Positions 11,164 to 20,932 of a DNA stretch of 56,577 nucleotides are shown here, piece by piece. The notes beneath the pieces were generated by a model. The model was not told where the DNA came from. It saw only the letters and a program-made list of their open reading frames with translations, and did no database searches. Within the stretch, counting starts at the first letter, position 1. Every line of letters starts with the position of its first letter. The position numbers and the translations under genes were made by a program. This DNA comes from Ignavibacteriota bacterium (GTDB taxonomy: Bacteria > Bacteroidota > Ignavibacteria > UBA10030 > UBA6906), in contig PMNE01000109.1 in assembly GCA_003162635.1 (NCBI GenBank), positions 215 to 56,791 on the forward strand, read 5' to 3'.

Positions 11164-11622
11164 TTACACAACGCCGAGGGCCTTCTTCACCATTTCCTGC
11201 ACCAGCTTCCCGTCGCTCTTTCCCTTCACCTGCTTCATCACCAGCGGCATGACCTTCCCAAAGTCCCCGCCCCCCTGAGCTCCGGTCTGCGCGATCGCGT
11301 CGGAGATCACGGCTGCTATTTCGTCCTCCGACAGCTGCTTCGGCAGGTATTCCTGCGTAATCGCCAGCTTCTTCTCTTCCTCCTCTACGAGGTCCAGACG
11401 CCCCCCCTGCCTAAACAGATCGATCGATTCCTTTCTCTTCTTTGCAGCGCTTGAGAGAACCGCGAGTTCATCCTCCGGAGCCACGGGATTCCCGCTTCCC
11501 CGTTTCTCTATCTCCCGTTCCTTGAGTGCCGCGCTCAGCATCCGGACAGTCTCCAGGCGGATCGTCTCCTTTGCTTTCATTGCAGCCTTCAGATCCCCGG
11601 CAAGCTTCTCCTTCAGGGTCAT
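11164..11622 (-). CDS. GatB/YqeY domain-containing protein
   Basis: MKAKETIRLETVRMLSAALKEREIEKRG; SD-like AAAGGAG upstream. Confidence 0.9.
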   Translation of the reverse strand: MTLKEKLAGDLKAAMKAKETIRLETVRMLSAALKEREIEKRGSGNPVAPEDELAVLSSAAKKRKESIDLFRQGGRLDLVEEEEKKLAITQEYLPKQLSEDEIAAVISDAIAQTGAQGGGDFGKVMPLVMKQVKGKSDGKLVQEMVKKALGVV

Positions 11623-11651
11623 CGCCTCTTCTCCTTTGCATACGAAAGGAA

Positions 11652-11683
11652 AAGGCAGGAACAGCGTGTTACGCTCCTGCCTT
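11652..11683 (-). terminator. putative Rho-independent terminator of the SDR gene
   Basis: Perfect 9-bp AAGGCAGGA/TCCTGCCTT stem plus inner GCGT/ACGC; T-rich TTCCTTT on the minus-strand 3' side; lies between the SDR stop and the yqeY start. Confidence 0.55.
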
Positions 11684-11742
11684 CTGGGTCAACACTTCTG
11701 TCCGTTGTTCATTGTGAAATTACGTGTTTTTTCGCAAAAGAG

Positions 11743-12465
11743 TCAAACCCCTCCGAATGCTTTGATCACGTTCCCATTGAGGGAGCGGGCGGATTCCGAA
11801 CAGAGGAAGAAGACCAGATCGGCAAGCTCCTCCGCACTCACCCAACGCGACGCGTCCGCTTTCGGCATGGATGCCTGGTTTGCGGGAGTTCGGATGATGC
11901 TCGGAGCAATCGCATTTGCCGTGATGCCTGTTCCCTTCACCTCCTCTGCGATGGTTTCCGTTAGTGTGACGATCCCCCCCTTGGCGATTGCATACGGCCC
12001 ACGCCCGGCTGTGGGGAAAAGGGCGGGCATCGCGGCGATGCTGACGATACGGCCGAATTTTCGTTCCCGCATGTGAGGGAGGATCGCAGAACACATCAGA
12101 AAGGCAGTCTTCAGGTTTGTTGTGAGCATGTCGTCAAGTGTTGCCGCCGTCGCTTCACCAATCACGGCACCGCCTGCAAATGCCCCCGCCGTGTTCACAA
12201 GTACATCGATCCGGCCAAAGCGGTTGATCGTCTCCGCCACAAATTGACGAACTGCAGTCTCCACGGCAAGATCGGCTGCTGCGACGGATACTGCCTGCTT
12301 CCATGGGGAGAATGCAGGCGGGATTTCCGGCAGGTGATTCGTCGGCCGCACCGGAATGGCGACCCGTCCCCCTGCTTCCAGAAATCGTTTGGCCACCGCT
12401 GTTCCCAGCGCGCCGGTGCCCCCGGTGATGATGGCCACTCTACTGGATGTCTCCTTCGAATCCAT
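11743..12465 (-). CDS. SDR family oxidoreductase
   Basis: IITGGTGALGTAVAKRF, LVNTAGAFAGG, YAIAKGGIVTLTE. Confidence 0.9.
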   Translation of the reverse strand: MDSKETSSRVAIITGGTGALGTAVAKRFLEAGGRVAIPVRPTNHLPEIPPAFSPWKQAVSVAAADLAVETAVRQFVAETINRFGRIDVLVNTAGAFAGGAVIGEATAATLDDMLTTNLKTAFLMCSAILPHMRERKFGRIVSIAAMPALFPTAGRGPYAIAKGGIVTLTETIAEEVKGTGITANAIAPSIIRTPANQASMPKADASRWVSAEELADLVFFLCSESARSLNGNVIKAFGGV

Positions 12466-12536
12466 GCCACGCCTCCCACTTGATGTTTGAATGAAATACG
12501 CCTATCTTGGTCGGATATGAACAACCGGAGAAACTC

Positions 12537-13076
12537 ATGCGATCTTTCACAGTTCTCACTGCGTTCGTTTTGATCGCAAGCACTTCACCTGCGCAGGTGC
12601 AAGATGCGCTGCGCATAGGAAGTAAAGCACCTGACTTCACCCTTCCCGGAGCAACCAAAGATACGATTCTTTCCAGTGGGTATCACCTCGCCGATTGGAC
12701 CGCGAAGGGCCCTGTCGTTTTGGCGTTCTACCCTGCCGACTGGAGCGGAGGGTGCACAAAGGAGATGTGTTTGATGCGGGATCGGTTCACCGACCTCGGA
12801 AAACTCCGCGTGACCGTCTTCGGGATCAGCGGAGACTACGTCTTCGCTCATCACGAATGGGCCAAGCAACTTGGTCTCCCCTTCGCTCTTCTCAGCGATC
12901 ACAACCACGCCGTTGCCAAACTCTATGCGAGTTACGCGGAGTCCCGCGGTTTCAACCTGCGTACCGTATACCTGATTGATTCCCACGGAATGGTCGCATA
13001 TATCGATCCCGCCTACAGCACGGCAAGCGACGCATCATTCGAGAAGCTGAGAGACGCCATTGGTTCCATGCGCTGA
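12537..13076 (+). CDS. peroxiredoxin/redoxin-domain exported protein
   Basis: Signal peptide then GSKAPDFTLPG, VLAFYPADWSGGCTKEMCLMRDRF. Confidence 0.85.
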   Translation: MRSFTVLTAFVLIASTSPAQVQDALRIGSKAPDFTLPGATKDTILSSGYHLADWTAKGPVVLAFYPADWSGGCTKEMCLMRDRFTDLGKLRVTVFGISGDYVFAHHEWAKQLGLPFALLSDHNHAVAKLYASYAESRGFNLRTVYLIDSHGMVAYIDPAYSTASDASFEKLRDAIGSMR

Positions 13077-13087
13077 CGGGAATCGAG

Positions 13088-14998
13088 ATGAAAAAGATCA
13101 CCGACAACGAAATCTTCGATGGTTTCCCCATGTTCACCATACACACGAGAGTCACCATGCATATGATTCGGATAAACCAGCTTCGCAGAATGCTCATCCC
13201 GGCAATCGTCATCTCCATCGGGGCAAGCACCGGGTTCGCCCAGAGTTCCTCTCCTGCGATGAGCGCCGAGGAGATCGCCGCCCACGTGAAGTACCTCTCG
13301 TCCGACGAGCTCGAGGGACGGGGATCGGGGACGCCGGGGCACGAGAAGGCTGCGGCGTACGTCATCCGGCTTCTTCAGAGCTATGGATTGCACCCGGCCG
13401 GGGACAGCGGGACATACCAGCAACACTTTGAGTTCGTCGCAGGCGTGAAACTCGGATCTGCCAATGAAGTGAGTTTTGCCGGGGCGGGGATTCCCGGCGG
13501 AAGAACAGAATTGTCCGTTGACTCCGACTTCCGTCCGCTCGGTTTTTCGGAAGACACAAGCGTTGCCGCCCCTCTTGTCTTTGCCGGCTATGGCATCAGC
13601 GCGAACGATTCCTCGTATGATGATTTCCGAAATTGCGATGTGACCGGAAAGGTTGTCGTCGTTCTTCGCTATAGTCCTGCGGGAAGCGATCCCCACGCGT
13701 CGCTGAATCAGGTGAGCTCGCTTCGGAACAAGGCACGCCTTGCGAGGGAACGGGGGGCGCTCGGACTGATTGTCGTCACCGGACCACGAGACGACCAGGA
13801 CGACGACCTGATCCGGCTGACATTCGACCAGGCGTTTGCGAGCTCCGGCATCCCGGCAATTTCCATGAAGCGGAGTGCTCTCGATCCCCTTGTCCACGCC
13901 GCGGGCTGGACCTTTGAGGCGATCCAGGACACCATCAACCGCAACAAGAAGCCGGTGACCTTCGTCTTTCCTGATGTTCGGATCTCTCTGCGCACCGATG
14001 TCCGGAAGGTCACGGGAAGGACGGAGAATGTTGTCGCCTTTTTGCCCGGACGCGATCCGGTCTTGAAAGACGAGGCCGTGATTCTTGGTGCCCATCTGGA
14101 TCACCTCGGGTACGGAGGCCCCGGCTCCGGTTCCATGGTGCCCGATACGGTCGCCATTCATCACGGCGCCGACGATAACGCCTCGGGATCGGCGGGCCTT
14201 CTTGCGATCGCCCGGTCGTTGGCCGCAGACAGCGCCTCTTTGCAGAGGAGCGTTGTCGTGATCTTTTTCTCCGGTGAGGAACTCGGCACTCTTGGCTCGG
14301 GATTCTACGTCCTCCATCCCTTCTTCCCGCTCTCAGCGACGACGGCCATGATCAACATGGACATGGTGGGACGGATGGAAAACAACACGCTCACGGTCAA
14401 TGGCACAGGAACATCCACCGTCTGGGACTCGCTCCTCACGCTGGAGAACACCAACCCGTCGTTGACTCTCAAGAGCGTCCCCGACGGCTATGGGCCAAGC
14501 GACCACGCGCAATTCTATGGAAAGGACATACCGGTTCTCTTCTTTTTCACGGGGACGCACAACGACTACCACAAGCCGAGCGATACGTGGGATCGCTTGA
14601 ACTATCCCGGGGAAGAACAGGTGGTCCGGCTTGTCGGACGGATTACGGGAGATCTCGTGCGCGGCGGAGGCCGGCCCCCGTTCGTTCGCGTCGCGTCGAC
14701 GGGCGGCCCTTCCACCGGCGATGCCCGTGCGTTCCGCGTGACCCTGGGCATCATCCCCGACTATGCCGAAGGGACCCAAGGAATGAAGATCAGCGGGGTG
14801 CGTCCCGGGGGAGCCGCAGAAAAGGCAGGACTGATGCCGGGGGATATCATCGTCATGATGGGCGGAAAGAAAGTCCTGAACATCTACGATTACATGGGAT
14901 TGCTGGGGGAACTGAAGGCGGGGCAGGTCGTCGAAGTCCGTGTCATGCGCGGGGGAAAATCGGTCACCTGCACGGCGACCATGGAAAAGCGGAAATAA
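13088..14998 (+). CDS. M28 family peptidase with C-terminal PDZ domain
   Basis: YLSSDELEGRGSGTPGHEKAA, VILGAHLDHLGYGG, HHGADDNASGSAGLLAIAR, VVVIFFSGEELGTLGS; PDZ 'GAAEKAGLMPGDIIVMMGGKKV'. Confidence 0.92.
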   Translation: MKKITDNEIFDGFPMFTIHTRVTMHMIRINQLRRMLIPAIVISIGASTGFAQSSSPAMSAEEIAAHVKYLSSDELEGRGSGTPGHEKAAAYVIRLLQSYGLHPAGDSGTYQQHFEFVAGVKLGSANEVSFAGAGIPGGRTELSVDSDFRPLGFSEDTSVAAPLVFAGYGISANDSSYDDFRNCDVTGKVVVVLRYSPAGSDPHASLNQVSSLRNKARLARERGALGLIVVTGPRDDQDDDLIRLTFDQAFASSGIPAISMKRSALDPLVHAAGWTFEAIQDTINRNKKPVTFVFPDVRISLRTDVRKVTGRTENVVAFLPGRDPVLKDEAVILGAHLDHLGYGGPGSGSMVPDTVAIHHGADDNASGSAGLLAIARSLAADSASLQRSVVVIFFSGEELGTLGSGFYVLHPFFPLSATTAMINMDMVGRMENNTLTVNGTGTSTVWDSLLTLENTNPSLTLKSVPDGYGPSDHAQFYGKDIPVLFFFTGTHNDYHKPSDTWDRLNYPGEEQVVRLVGRITGDLVRGGGRPPFVRVASTGGPSTGDARAFRVTLGIIPDYAEGTQGMKISGVRPGGAAEKAGLMPGDIIVMMGGKKVLNIYDYMGLLGELKAGQVVEVRVMRGGKSVTCTATMEKRK

Positions 14999-15010
14999 AA
15001 ACGAGTCCTG

Positions 15011-15199
15011 CTACTTCCTGACGCCTGCCAGGCGGGCTCTCCCTTCGGCAAGGAGCTCTTCAACGATGCGAAGACGGGCCTCTTCGCTGCGCGCTGCGAA
15101 AAGGTCGGTCCGCCCGTTGTCAATCAACGGACGAAGCCCTTCATGTTCGTGGGGAGAGAGCTCCTTCGTGAATGCGTGGAAGGCATCCCATGCTGCCAT
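15011..15199 (-). CDS. hypothetical protein (62 aa)
   Basis: Short ORF with AAAGGAG about 10 nt upstream; no family recognised. Confidence 0.4.
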   Translation of the reverse strand: MAAWDAFHAFTKELSPHEHEGLRPLIDNGRTDLFAARSEEARLRIVEELLAEGRARLAGVRK

Positions 15200-15238
15200 G
15201 ATTCTCTCGACTCCTTTCTTCTTTACCGGCGATCGGAT

Positions 15239-15721
15239 TCACTTGCTGTAGTGCCATCCGGTCTCCCGGAGCGTCAGGACTCCCTCGTCATCGGAGGAGA
15301 CGACCGCATCGACAACCTCGCCGAAAACAACCACGTGATCTCCGGCTTCCACCTCATGCAATAACTTGCAGGCAATCGCAGCGGAAGCATCGCGCAGAAA
15401 AGGGGCTCCATTGGACGCGGCGGCGAACCCTCGTCCCCCGATCGCTCCTCCTTCCGCAGCAGGTCCTTTGAGATACTTCTTGGCGATCTCCGTTCCCCCT
15501 GATGGGAGGATATTCAGCGAAAACACACCTGAGGCATGCACGAACATCCGCATGCGGGAGTCTTGTTCGAGGGCGAGAGCGATGCACAGCGGATGAAACG
15601 ACACCTGGGTTACCCAATTGCCGATCATCGTTACGGGAACGCCTTCGTGGAGAGAGCCGATGACGTAGAGGCCGTAGGGTATGCGTTGCAGGGCGCGGAG
15701 CGCCGCATCGTCACGAGTCAT
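15239..15721 (-). CDS. flavin reductase family protein
   Basis: ALQRIPYGLYVIGSLHEGVPVTMIGNWVTQVSFHPLCIALAL; ATGA overlap with upstream DUF971 gene. Confidence 0.85.
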   Translation of the reverse strand: MTRDDAALRALQRIPYGLYVIGSLHEGVPVTMIGNWVTQVSFHPLCIALALEQDSRMRMFVHASGVFSLNILPSGGTEIAKKYLKGPAAEGGAIGGRGFAAASNGAPFLRDASAAIACKLLHEVEAGDHVVVFGEVVDAVVSSDDEGVLTLRETGWHYSK

Positions 15722-16065
15722 CGCGGTGGGGTCTCCGACGCCATCCTTTCGGCGACGCACTGTGGACATTCGCAAAGAGCACGAAGGATCTCCCAGGAAT
15801 AGATCCCCTCACCGTGCCCGTCCGCCCATTGCAGTTGCAGCCCGTAGTTTCCGACCATGGAAGCCCCCTTCAACACGTATCGTCCCGGCGTGGCCACATC
15901 AGGGGGAGGAGGAACAAAGGTTTGCAGGAGAATCGTTTCCCCCTTGCACCCGGCGCAGGGACAGGCGTCCCTGAGCGGTTGGAGGGATACTCCCCCGTCA
16001 TGCCCGTCATCCCATACCATGCGGACGCGACCGCCCGCCTCCTGCCTGAACTGCTTGAGCTGCAC
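15718..16065 (-). CDS. DUF971 domain-containing protein
   Basis: VSLQPLRDACPCAGCKGE, MVGNYGLQLQWADGHGEGIYSWEILRALC. Confidence 0.85.
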   Translation of the reverse strand: MQLKQFRQEAGGRVRMVWDDGHDGGVSLQPLRDACPCAGCKGETILLQTFVPPPPDVATPGRYVLKGASMVGNYGLQLQWADGHGEGIYSWEILRALCECPQCVAERMASETPPR

Positions 16066-16125
16066 AGCCGGACTCCTTTGCTGCTGCGCGGGTCACCATG
16101 ACCACGCCGCTGTCGGAGCATCCGC

Positions 16126-16611
16126 TCACACCATGCGGCGGGCGACCTCACGCAGCGCGTCCTTTGTAAGGAACTTCTGGACGAGCGGGAAGAGAATGTG
16201 GTTTTCTTTGTGGATGTGGTTCACGAAAATCTGTACGACGCCCTTGGCAACCGCTTCCAGCTCTCGCGCGGCAGACTTGTCTTTCCGGTGCATGCCCACA
16301 CGCTCAACCGCCTTGCGCAGCTTTCGGAAATCGCGCGCAAGCACCCTGTGATCCTCCCGCATCATCTTCGTCGGTCCTTCGACATATCGTTCCAGCACGG
16401 GGAACAGAGCGTCTTCCTCGCTCTTGTTGTGGACGCTCACTTCCTCATCGATAAACTGAAGCGCACGGAGGAGTTTCCGAAACGCGGCAGGAGAGAAGCC
16501 GTCCTCGGCAATCGAGCGGCTTGATTTGTTCAGGGAGGCAAGTTCCACCAGCGCGTGATCATGCTCCTGCATGAATTGCGCGATCGGATCAATGTAGCGC
16601 TTCAGGGCCAT
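16126..16611 (-). CDS. hemerythrin domain-containing protein
   Basis: PIAQFMQEHDHALVELASL, SEEDALFPVLERY, MREDHRVL, HIHKENHILFPLVQ. Confidence 0.88.
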   Translation of the reverse strand: MALKRYIDPIAQFMQEHDHALVELASLNKSSRSIAEDGFSPAAFRKLLRALQFIDEEVSVHNKSEEDALFPVLERYVEGPTKMMREDHRVLARDFRKLRKAVERVGMHRKDKSAARELEAVAKGVVQIFVNHIHKENHILFPLVQKFLTKDALREVARRMV

Positions 16612-16638
16612 CGTCGCTTCGTGCTCTTCTCCCCCCCG

Positions 16639-16938
16639 TCAGATGGCTTCGACAACCGTTGTGTACTTCATCCCCTCTTCATCGATCAGTCCTTCCAGCT
16701 CGCCGACGAGTGCTACCGTGGTCTCGTCCTGATTGTCTTCCAGCGCGTCGTACTCCTCGACGCTATTTGTGAGAAAGACCTCGGTGAAGAGATTCTTCCT
16801 CCCCTTTGCCTCATAGACCGAGTAATTCTTCTTCCCCGATGTCGTGAAGTGTTCCTTCATCCTCCGCGCCAGATCGAGGTACGCATCGCGGCGCTCCGGT
16901 TTGATGCCGTACGTAATGGTAAACATGACTCTGGGCAT
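16639..16938 (-). CDS. small ferredoxin-like-fold (ABM-type?) hypothetical protein
   Basis: 99 aa, MFTITYGIKPERRDAYLDLARRMKEHF; family only guessed from the pattern. Confidence 0.45.
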   Translation of the reverse strand: MPRVMFTITYGIKPERRDAYLDLARRMKEHFTTSGKKNYSVYEAKGRKNLFTEVFLTNSVEEYDALEDNQDETTVALVGELEGLIDEEGMKYTTVVEAI

Positions 16939-16971
16939 TGCGTCTTTCCTTTCACTTATGAAAAACCTCTG

Positions 16972-17349
16972 TCAGTAACCAGCCGCCCGGATCTCCCTCT
17001 CGCTCATGCCGAAATAATGCCCCAGTTCATGGATCAGGGTATCCCGGATGATCTCCGAGACCTCATGGGGTGAGCGGGAAATTGCAAGAATATTCCCACG
17101 GAAGAGCGTAATCGTATCCGGGACAACGGGATACATACCATAGTTGGTCCCCCGTTTCGTCAACGGGATGCCTTCATAGAGTCCGAGGAGGATCGTTCCC
17201 GGCCGATATCCCTTCCTTCGCTCCAACCGGTCATCCGGGGTTTCTTCAATGACGATTCGCACGTTATCGACGGCATCGCGGAACGGCTCCGGAAGAGCGT
17301 CAAAGACCAGCTGCGCTGTCCGCTCGAACTCTTCCCTCTCCACCGTCAT
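16972..17349 (-). CDS. metallopeptidase family protein (zincin)
   Basis: LIHELGHYFGMSE zinc motif; start at MTVEREEFERTAQ gives ATGA overlap with upstream gene. Confidence 0.85.
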   Translation of the reverse strand: MTVEREEFERTAQLVFDALPEPFRDAVDNVRIVIEETPDDRLERRKGYRPGTILLGLYEGIPLTKRGTNYGMYPVVPDTITLFRGNILAISRSPHEVSEIIRDTLIHELGHYFGMSEREIRAAGY

Positions 17350-18071
17350 ACCACCCGGAGTGCAACAACGCCGGCACCCGCCAGCGCAACCAGGAGGAAC
17401 GAAACAACATACGCCCGCATCCGCGCCAATCCGAGTGAGACGCGGCAACCCGCAGCCAGGAGGAGGCAACTCCAGAGGACGGCGACGCCGTCAAGTCCGA
17501 CGAGAAACAGGTACGCAAGACGGTTTATCACCGCTGGTGGCGGGTTGTTCCCGAAAAAATATATCCCGAAGAGTGCGATCTCCGCAGGAAACACAAAGAA
17601 AAGAGAGAACACGGTGGGAACGAGGGCGTATGCGAGCACTGCAACGACGTTCCTGAACGAACCATGGCCTCCGAGCATTCGGCCGATGAGGAGCGCCGTC
17701 ACGCTCGCTATGGCCAAGAACGCGATCCCGAACGGCGGACCCACCAACAGGCCCGTGCCAAGCAGTGTCGCAATATTCGCAAACCACGGTCCCATGTTCC
17801 TATACCACAGGACGCCGTAGAGCATCGCCATTCCGGCGAGACATCCCAAAACAATCACATAATTCTTATGCCGCGACAACACGATCCGGCGCAGCGTTGC
17901 ACCCGGAGATTCCACCACCCCCCACAGAGTGCTGAACAGATCCAGTGTGTCCACCTTTGCCTGGAGATAACTCCTACAGGCAGGACACACCACGGCAAGG
18001 TCGTCGTTCTGCGCACCGCACACAGTGCACTCCCTCATTGCCGTCCACCTTGTGAAATCGTTACTATCCAT
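17346..18071 (-). CDS. zinc-ribbon/YIP1-like membrane protein
   Basis: N-terminal CTVCGAQNDDLAVVCPAC zinc ribbon followed by about five TM helices; start uncertain. Confidence 0.6.
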   Translation of the reverse strand: MDSNDFTRWTAMRECTVCGAQNDDLAVVCPACRSYLQAKVDTLDLFSTLWGVVESPGATLRRIVLSRHKNYVIVLGCLAGMAMLYGVLWYRNMGPWFANIATLLGTGLLVGPPFGIAFLAIASVTALLIGRMLGGHGSFRNVVAVLAYALVPTVFSLFFVFPAEIALFGIYFFGNNPPPAVINRLAYLFLVGLDGVAVLWSCLLLAAGCRVSLGLARMRAYVVSFLLVALAGAGVVALRVV

Positions 18072-18140
18072 AAGTATACCAAATACTCGCAACGGAATCA
18101 ACGAGAATCTGCGAAAAAGGGCAGTTTCAGGAAGGGGATT

Positions 18141-19514
18141 TTACGTGATTGGGGCGAATTTCGCTGTGAAGTGGCGGAGCATGGGAGGCTCTTCGACCAC
18201 ACGGTATCCCTTCAGCGTTTCTCTGTGCGCAAAACAGTCTGCGACGACCTCGAAGACATAGTCGATGTGGCTCTGCGTATAGACGCGCCGCGGCATGGCC
18301 AGGCGGACCAATTCCATCCGCGCGGGAACGAACGTGCCGGATGCATCCGTCTTGCCGAACATGACGCTGCCGATTTCTGCCGAGCGTATCCCACCTTCCA
18401 GGAACAAGGCCACCGAAAGAGACTGCCCGGGAAATTCATGCGGAGGAATGTGCGGCAGGAACTTCTTCGCATTGAGGTAGATCGCATGGCCCCCCGGAGG
18501 CTGCATGATCGGGACTCCCTCCTTCACCAGGCGTTCGCCGAGATATTCGACCGAACGGAGGCGGTATTGCAGATAGTGTTCATCCAGGACTTCATCGAGA
18601 CCTTGCGCGATTGCTTCAAGGTCCCTTCCGGCAAGACCTCCGTAGGTCGGAAATCCCTCCGTCATGATGAGGAGATTCCTGGCTCTCGCCGCCAGTTCAT
18701 CGTCCTGCAGCGCCAGGAATCCGCCCATATTGACAATCGCGTCCTTCTTTGCGCTCATGGTCACGCCGTCCACGAGCGAAAACATCTCCTGCACGATGGC
18801 CTTCACGGGGGTTGTAGCGTACTCCCGTTCCCGCTTCTTGATGAAGTATGCATTTTCGGCGAATCGGCAGGCGTCGAGGAAGAGGGGAACGCCCTCTCTG
18901 CGGCAGATGTCGCGGGTTTCACGGATGTTCTGCATGGAGACGGGTTGTCCGCCGCCGGAGTTGTTCGTCACTGTCATCATGCACAGGGGGACGCTCCCCT
19001 TGGGCGCGCGCCGGAAGAATTCTTCGAGGCCGGCAGTATCCATATTTCCCTTGAAGTCCGCGATGAGATCCGGATCGCGTCCCTCGGCTGTCGGAAGATC
19101 GACCGCCTCCGCGCCGGTGAATTCCACATTCGCCCGGGTGGTATCAAAATGCGAGTTGTTCGGAACGATTTTCCCTGGTCCTCCCACAAGTGAGAAGAGG
19201 ATCTTCTCCGCGGCCCGTCCCTGATGCGTCGGTATGATGTTCTTCATCCCGGTCAGTTCCCGCACCTTCGCCTCGAACCGATAGAAGCTCCGTGCGCCTG
19301 CGTACGATTCGTCTCCCTGCATCATGCCAGCCCACTGTGCCGCGCTCATCGCGGCCGTGCCGCTGTCGGTGAGGAGATCGATGAGGACATCCTCCGCCCG
19401 GATCATGAAGAGGTTGTAGAATCCCTTCCGGAGAACGGCCTCTCGTTCCTCCCGCGTGGTGAAATGGATCGGCTCGACCGATTTGATCTTGAAGGGCTCA
19501 ATGATGGTTTTCAT
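18141..19514 (-). CDS. tnaA: tryptophanase-like beta-eliminating lyase (tryptophanase/tyrosine phenol-lyase family)
   Basis: DVLIDLLTDSGTAAMSAAQWAGMMQGDESYAGARSFY, PTHQGRAAE, SAKKDAIVNMGG. Confidence 0.88.
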   Translation of the reverse strand: MKTIIEPFKIKSVEPIHFTTREEREAVLRKGFYNLFMIRAEDVLIDLLTDSGTAAMSAAQWAGMMQGDESYAGARSFYRFEAKVRELTGMKNIIPTHQGRAAEKILFSLVGGPGKIVPNNSHFDTTRANVEFTGAEAVDLPTAEGRDPDLIADFKGNMDTAGLEEFFRRAPKGSVPLCMMTVTNNSGGGQPVSMQNIRETRDICRREGVPLFLDACRFAENAYFIKKREREYATTPVKAIVQEMFSLVDGVTMSAKKDAIVNMGGFLALQDDELAARARNLLIMTEGFPTYGGLAGRDLEAIAQGLDEVLDEHYLQYRLRSVEYLGERLVKEGVPIMQPPGGHAIYLNAKKFLPHIPPHEFPGQSLSVALFLEGGIRSAEIGSVMFGKTDASGTFVPARMELVRLAMPRRVYTQSHIDYVFEVVADCFAHRETLKGYRVVEEPPMLRHFTAKFAPIT

Positions 19515-19531
19515 GGCGACCCCGGTTGTGT

Positions 19532-19551
19532 CCGCGCCCTGGCGGGCGCGG
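19532..19551 (-). promoter_or_regulatory. GC-only hairpin between apt stop and tnaA-like start
   Basis: CCGCGCCC-TGGC-GGGCGCGG, perfect 8-bp stem. Confidence 0.45.
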
Positions 19552-19555
19552 AGTA

Positions 19556-20089
19556 TCAATCGCCTTCAAATGCGGTAAGCGAGAAGACGTCGCGCGGCGC
19601 CAGGCGCTCGCGCCCTTTGAGAGATGTCAGCTCGACCAGGAAGCAGAGACCGACGATGGACCCGCCGAGCCGTTCGACCAACCGGCAACCTGCGAGCATC
19701 GTTCCGCCGGTGGCGAGAAGATCGTCGTGCAGGAGCACCCGCTGTCCCGCCACAATCGCATCGTTATGAATCTCGAGTGCGTCCGTTCCGTACTCGAGGG
19801 AGTAGCGTTCCTGCGCAGCGGGGGCGGGCAGTTTCCCGGGCTTGCGGAGGGGGACAAAGCCCACCCCCAACCGGTACGCGAGGACGGATCCCAGGATGAA
19901 TCCGCGGGATTCAACCCCGACAACGATATCGATCTTCGCTGAACGGTACCGGTCGTAGAGGAGGTCGACGGCCTTATGAAAAGCGGGCCCGTCCTTCAAT
20001 AATGTCGTGATGTCGCGAAACATGATCCCCTTTTTGGGGAAATCGGGGACAGTACGGATCTTGTCAAGCAGTTCAGCGGAGGTCGTCAT
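19556..20089 (-). CDS. apt: adenine phosphoribosyltransferase
   Basis: VPDFPKKGIMFRDITTLLKD, VGVESRGFILG, VLLHDDLLATGGTMLA. Confidence 0.96.
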   Translation of the reverse strand: MTTSAELLDKIRTVPDFPKKGIMFRDITTLLKDGPAFHKAVDLLYDRYRSAKIDIVVGVESRGFILGSVLAYRLGVGFVPLRKPGKLPAPAAQERYSLEYGTDALEIHNDAIVAGQRVLLHDDLLATGGTMLAGCRLVERLGGSIVGLCFLVELTSLKGRERLAPRDVFSLTAFEGD

Positions 20090-20093
20090 CGTG

Positions 20094-20876
20094 TCACCAG
20101 GTCACTTTCTTTTTTGCGAGGAACGCATCTACCCCCTGTTTGCAGTCCTGTGTCATGCGCGCCGTAGCGTTCATATTCGCGGCAAAATCAAGACCATCGT
20201 GGAAATTCATCCCGTGCAGCCGGGCCAGCGTCTCTTTGATCAGGGCCATGGACGCCCCGCTGTTCTGCTCCGCCAATTCCTCGGCAAGTTGTGCCGCGCT
20301 TGTCTCCAGAGTGGAGTGAGGCACAACGCAGGTGACGAGTCCGAGGGCACATGCCTCATCGGCAGTGATGGTATTCCCCCTCAGGGCAAGCTCACGGGCT
20401 CTTCCTTCCCCGATCCTCTTGACCAGGAAGACGAGAACAACGGCGGGAATAAAACCGATGTGGACTTCGGGATAGCCGAACGCGGCATGCTCTTGAGATG
20501 CCAGGACAAAATCGCACACGCACGTGAGACCGCACCCGCCGGCAAGCGCCGGACCGCCGACGACAGCGATGACAGGTTTGCGGAGTTCATAGATGAACTT
20601 GTAGAGATGAGCGAGGCGGGAGGAATCGGCCCTGTTCTCTTCCAGATCGCTCTTCGCGATACGCCGGAGGGAGTCGAGGTCGGCCCCGGCGCAGAACGCC
20701 GGGCCCTCCCCCTTGAGCGTCACGGTTTTGACTGCAGGATCTCTCGCCGCAGAGGTGAACGCCCCGATGAGCTCCCGAATCATGTCATCATCGAGAGCGT
20801 TGCGTTTCTCGGGACGCCGCATAGTGATCGTCGCGTGCCGCCCGGCGACAGCGTACGCGATCCTGATGAAGTCCAT
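20094..20876 (-). CDS. enoyl-CoA hydratase/isomerase family protein
   Basis: MRRPEKRNALDDDMI, GEGPAFCAGADL, KPVIAVVGGPALAGGCGLTCVCDFVLAS. Confidence 0.92.
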   Translation of the reverse strand: MDFIRIAYAVAGRHATITMRRPEKRNALDDDMIRELIGAFTSAARDPAVKTVTLKGEGPAFCAGADLDSLRRIAKSDLEENRADSSRLAHLYKFIYELRKPVIAVVGGPALAGGCGLTCVCDFVLASQEHAAFGYPEVHIGFIPAVVLVFLVKRIGEGRARELALRGNTITADEACALGLVTCVVPHSTLETSAAQLAEELAEQNSGASMALIKETLARLHGMNFHDGLDFAANMNATARMTQDCKQGVDAFLAKKKVTW

Positions 20877-20932
20877 GAAACGAAAGTAGCAAATCGGGGC
20901 GGCAAAAACAAGCAACGCTCTCCGCGAAACAG

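Noticed and set aside
13013-14317. 434-aa minus-strand ORF antisense to the M28 peptidase
   Set aside because: The opposite strand carries clear zinc-peptidase motifs; antisense translation shows no domain.
17664-19193. 509-aa plus-strand ORF antisense to the tryptophanase-like gene
   Set aside because: No recognisable domain; the minus strand encodes a conserved PLP enzyme.
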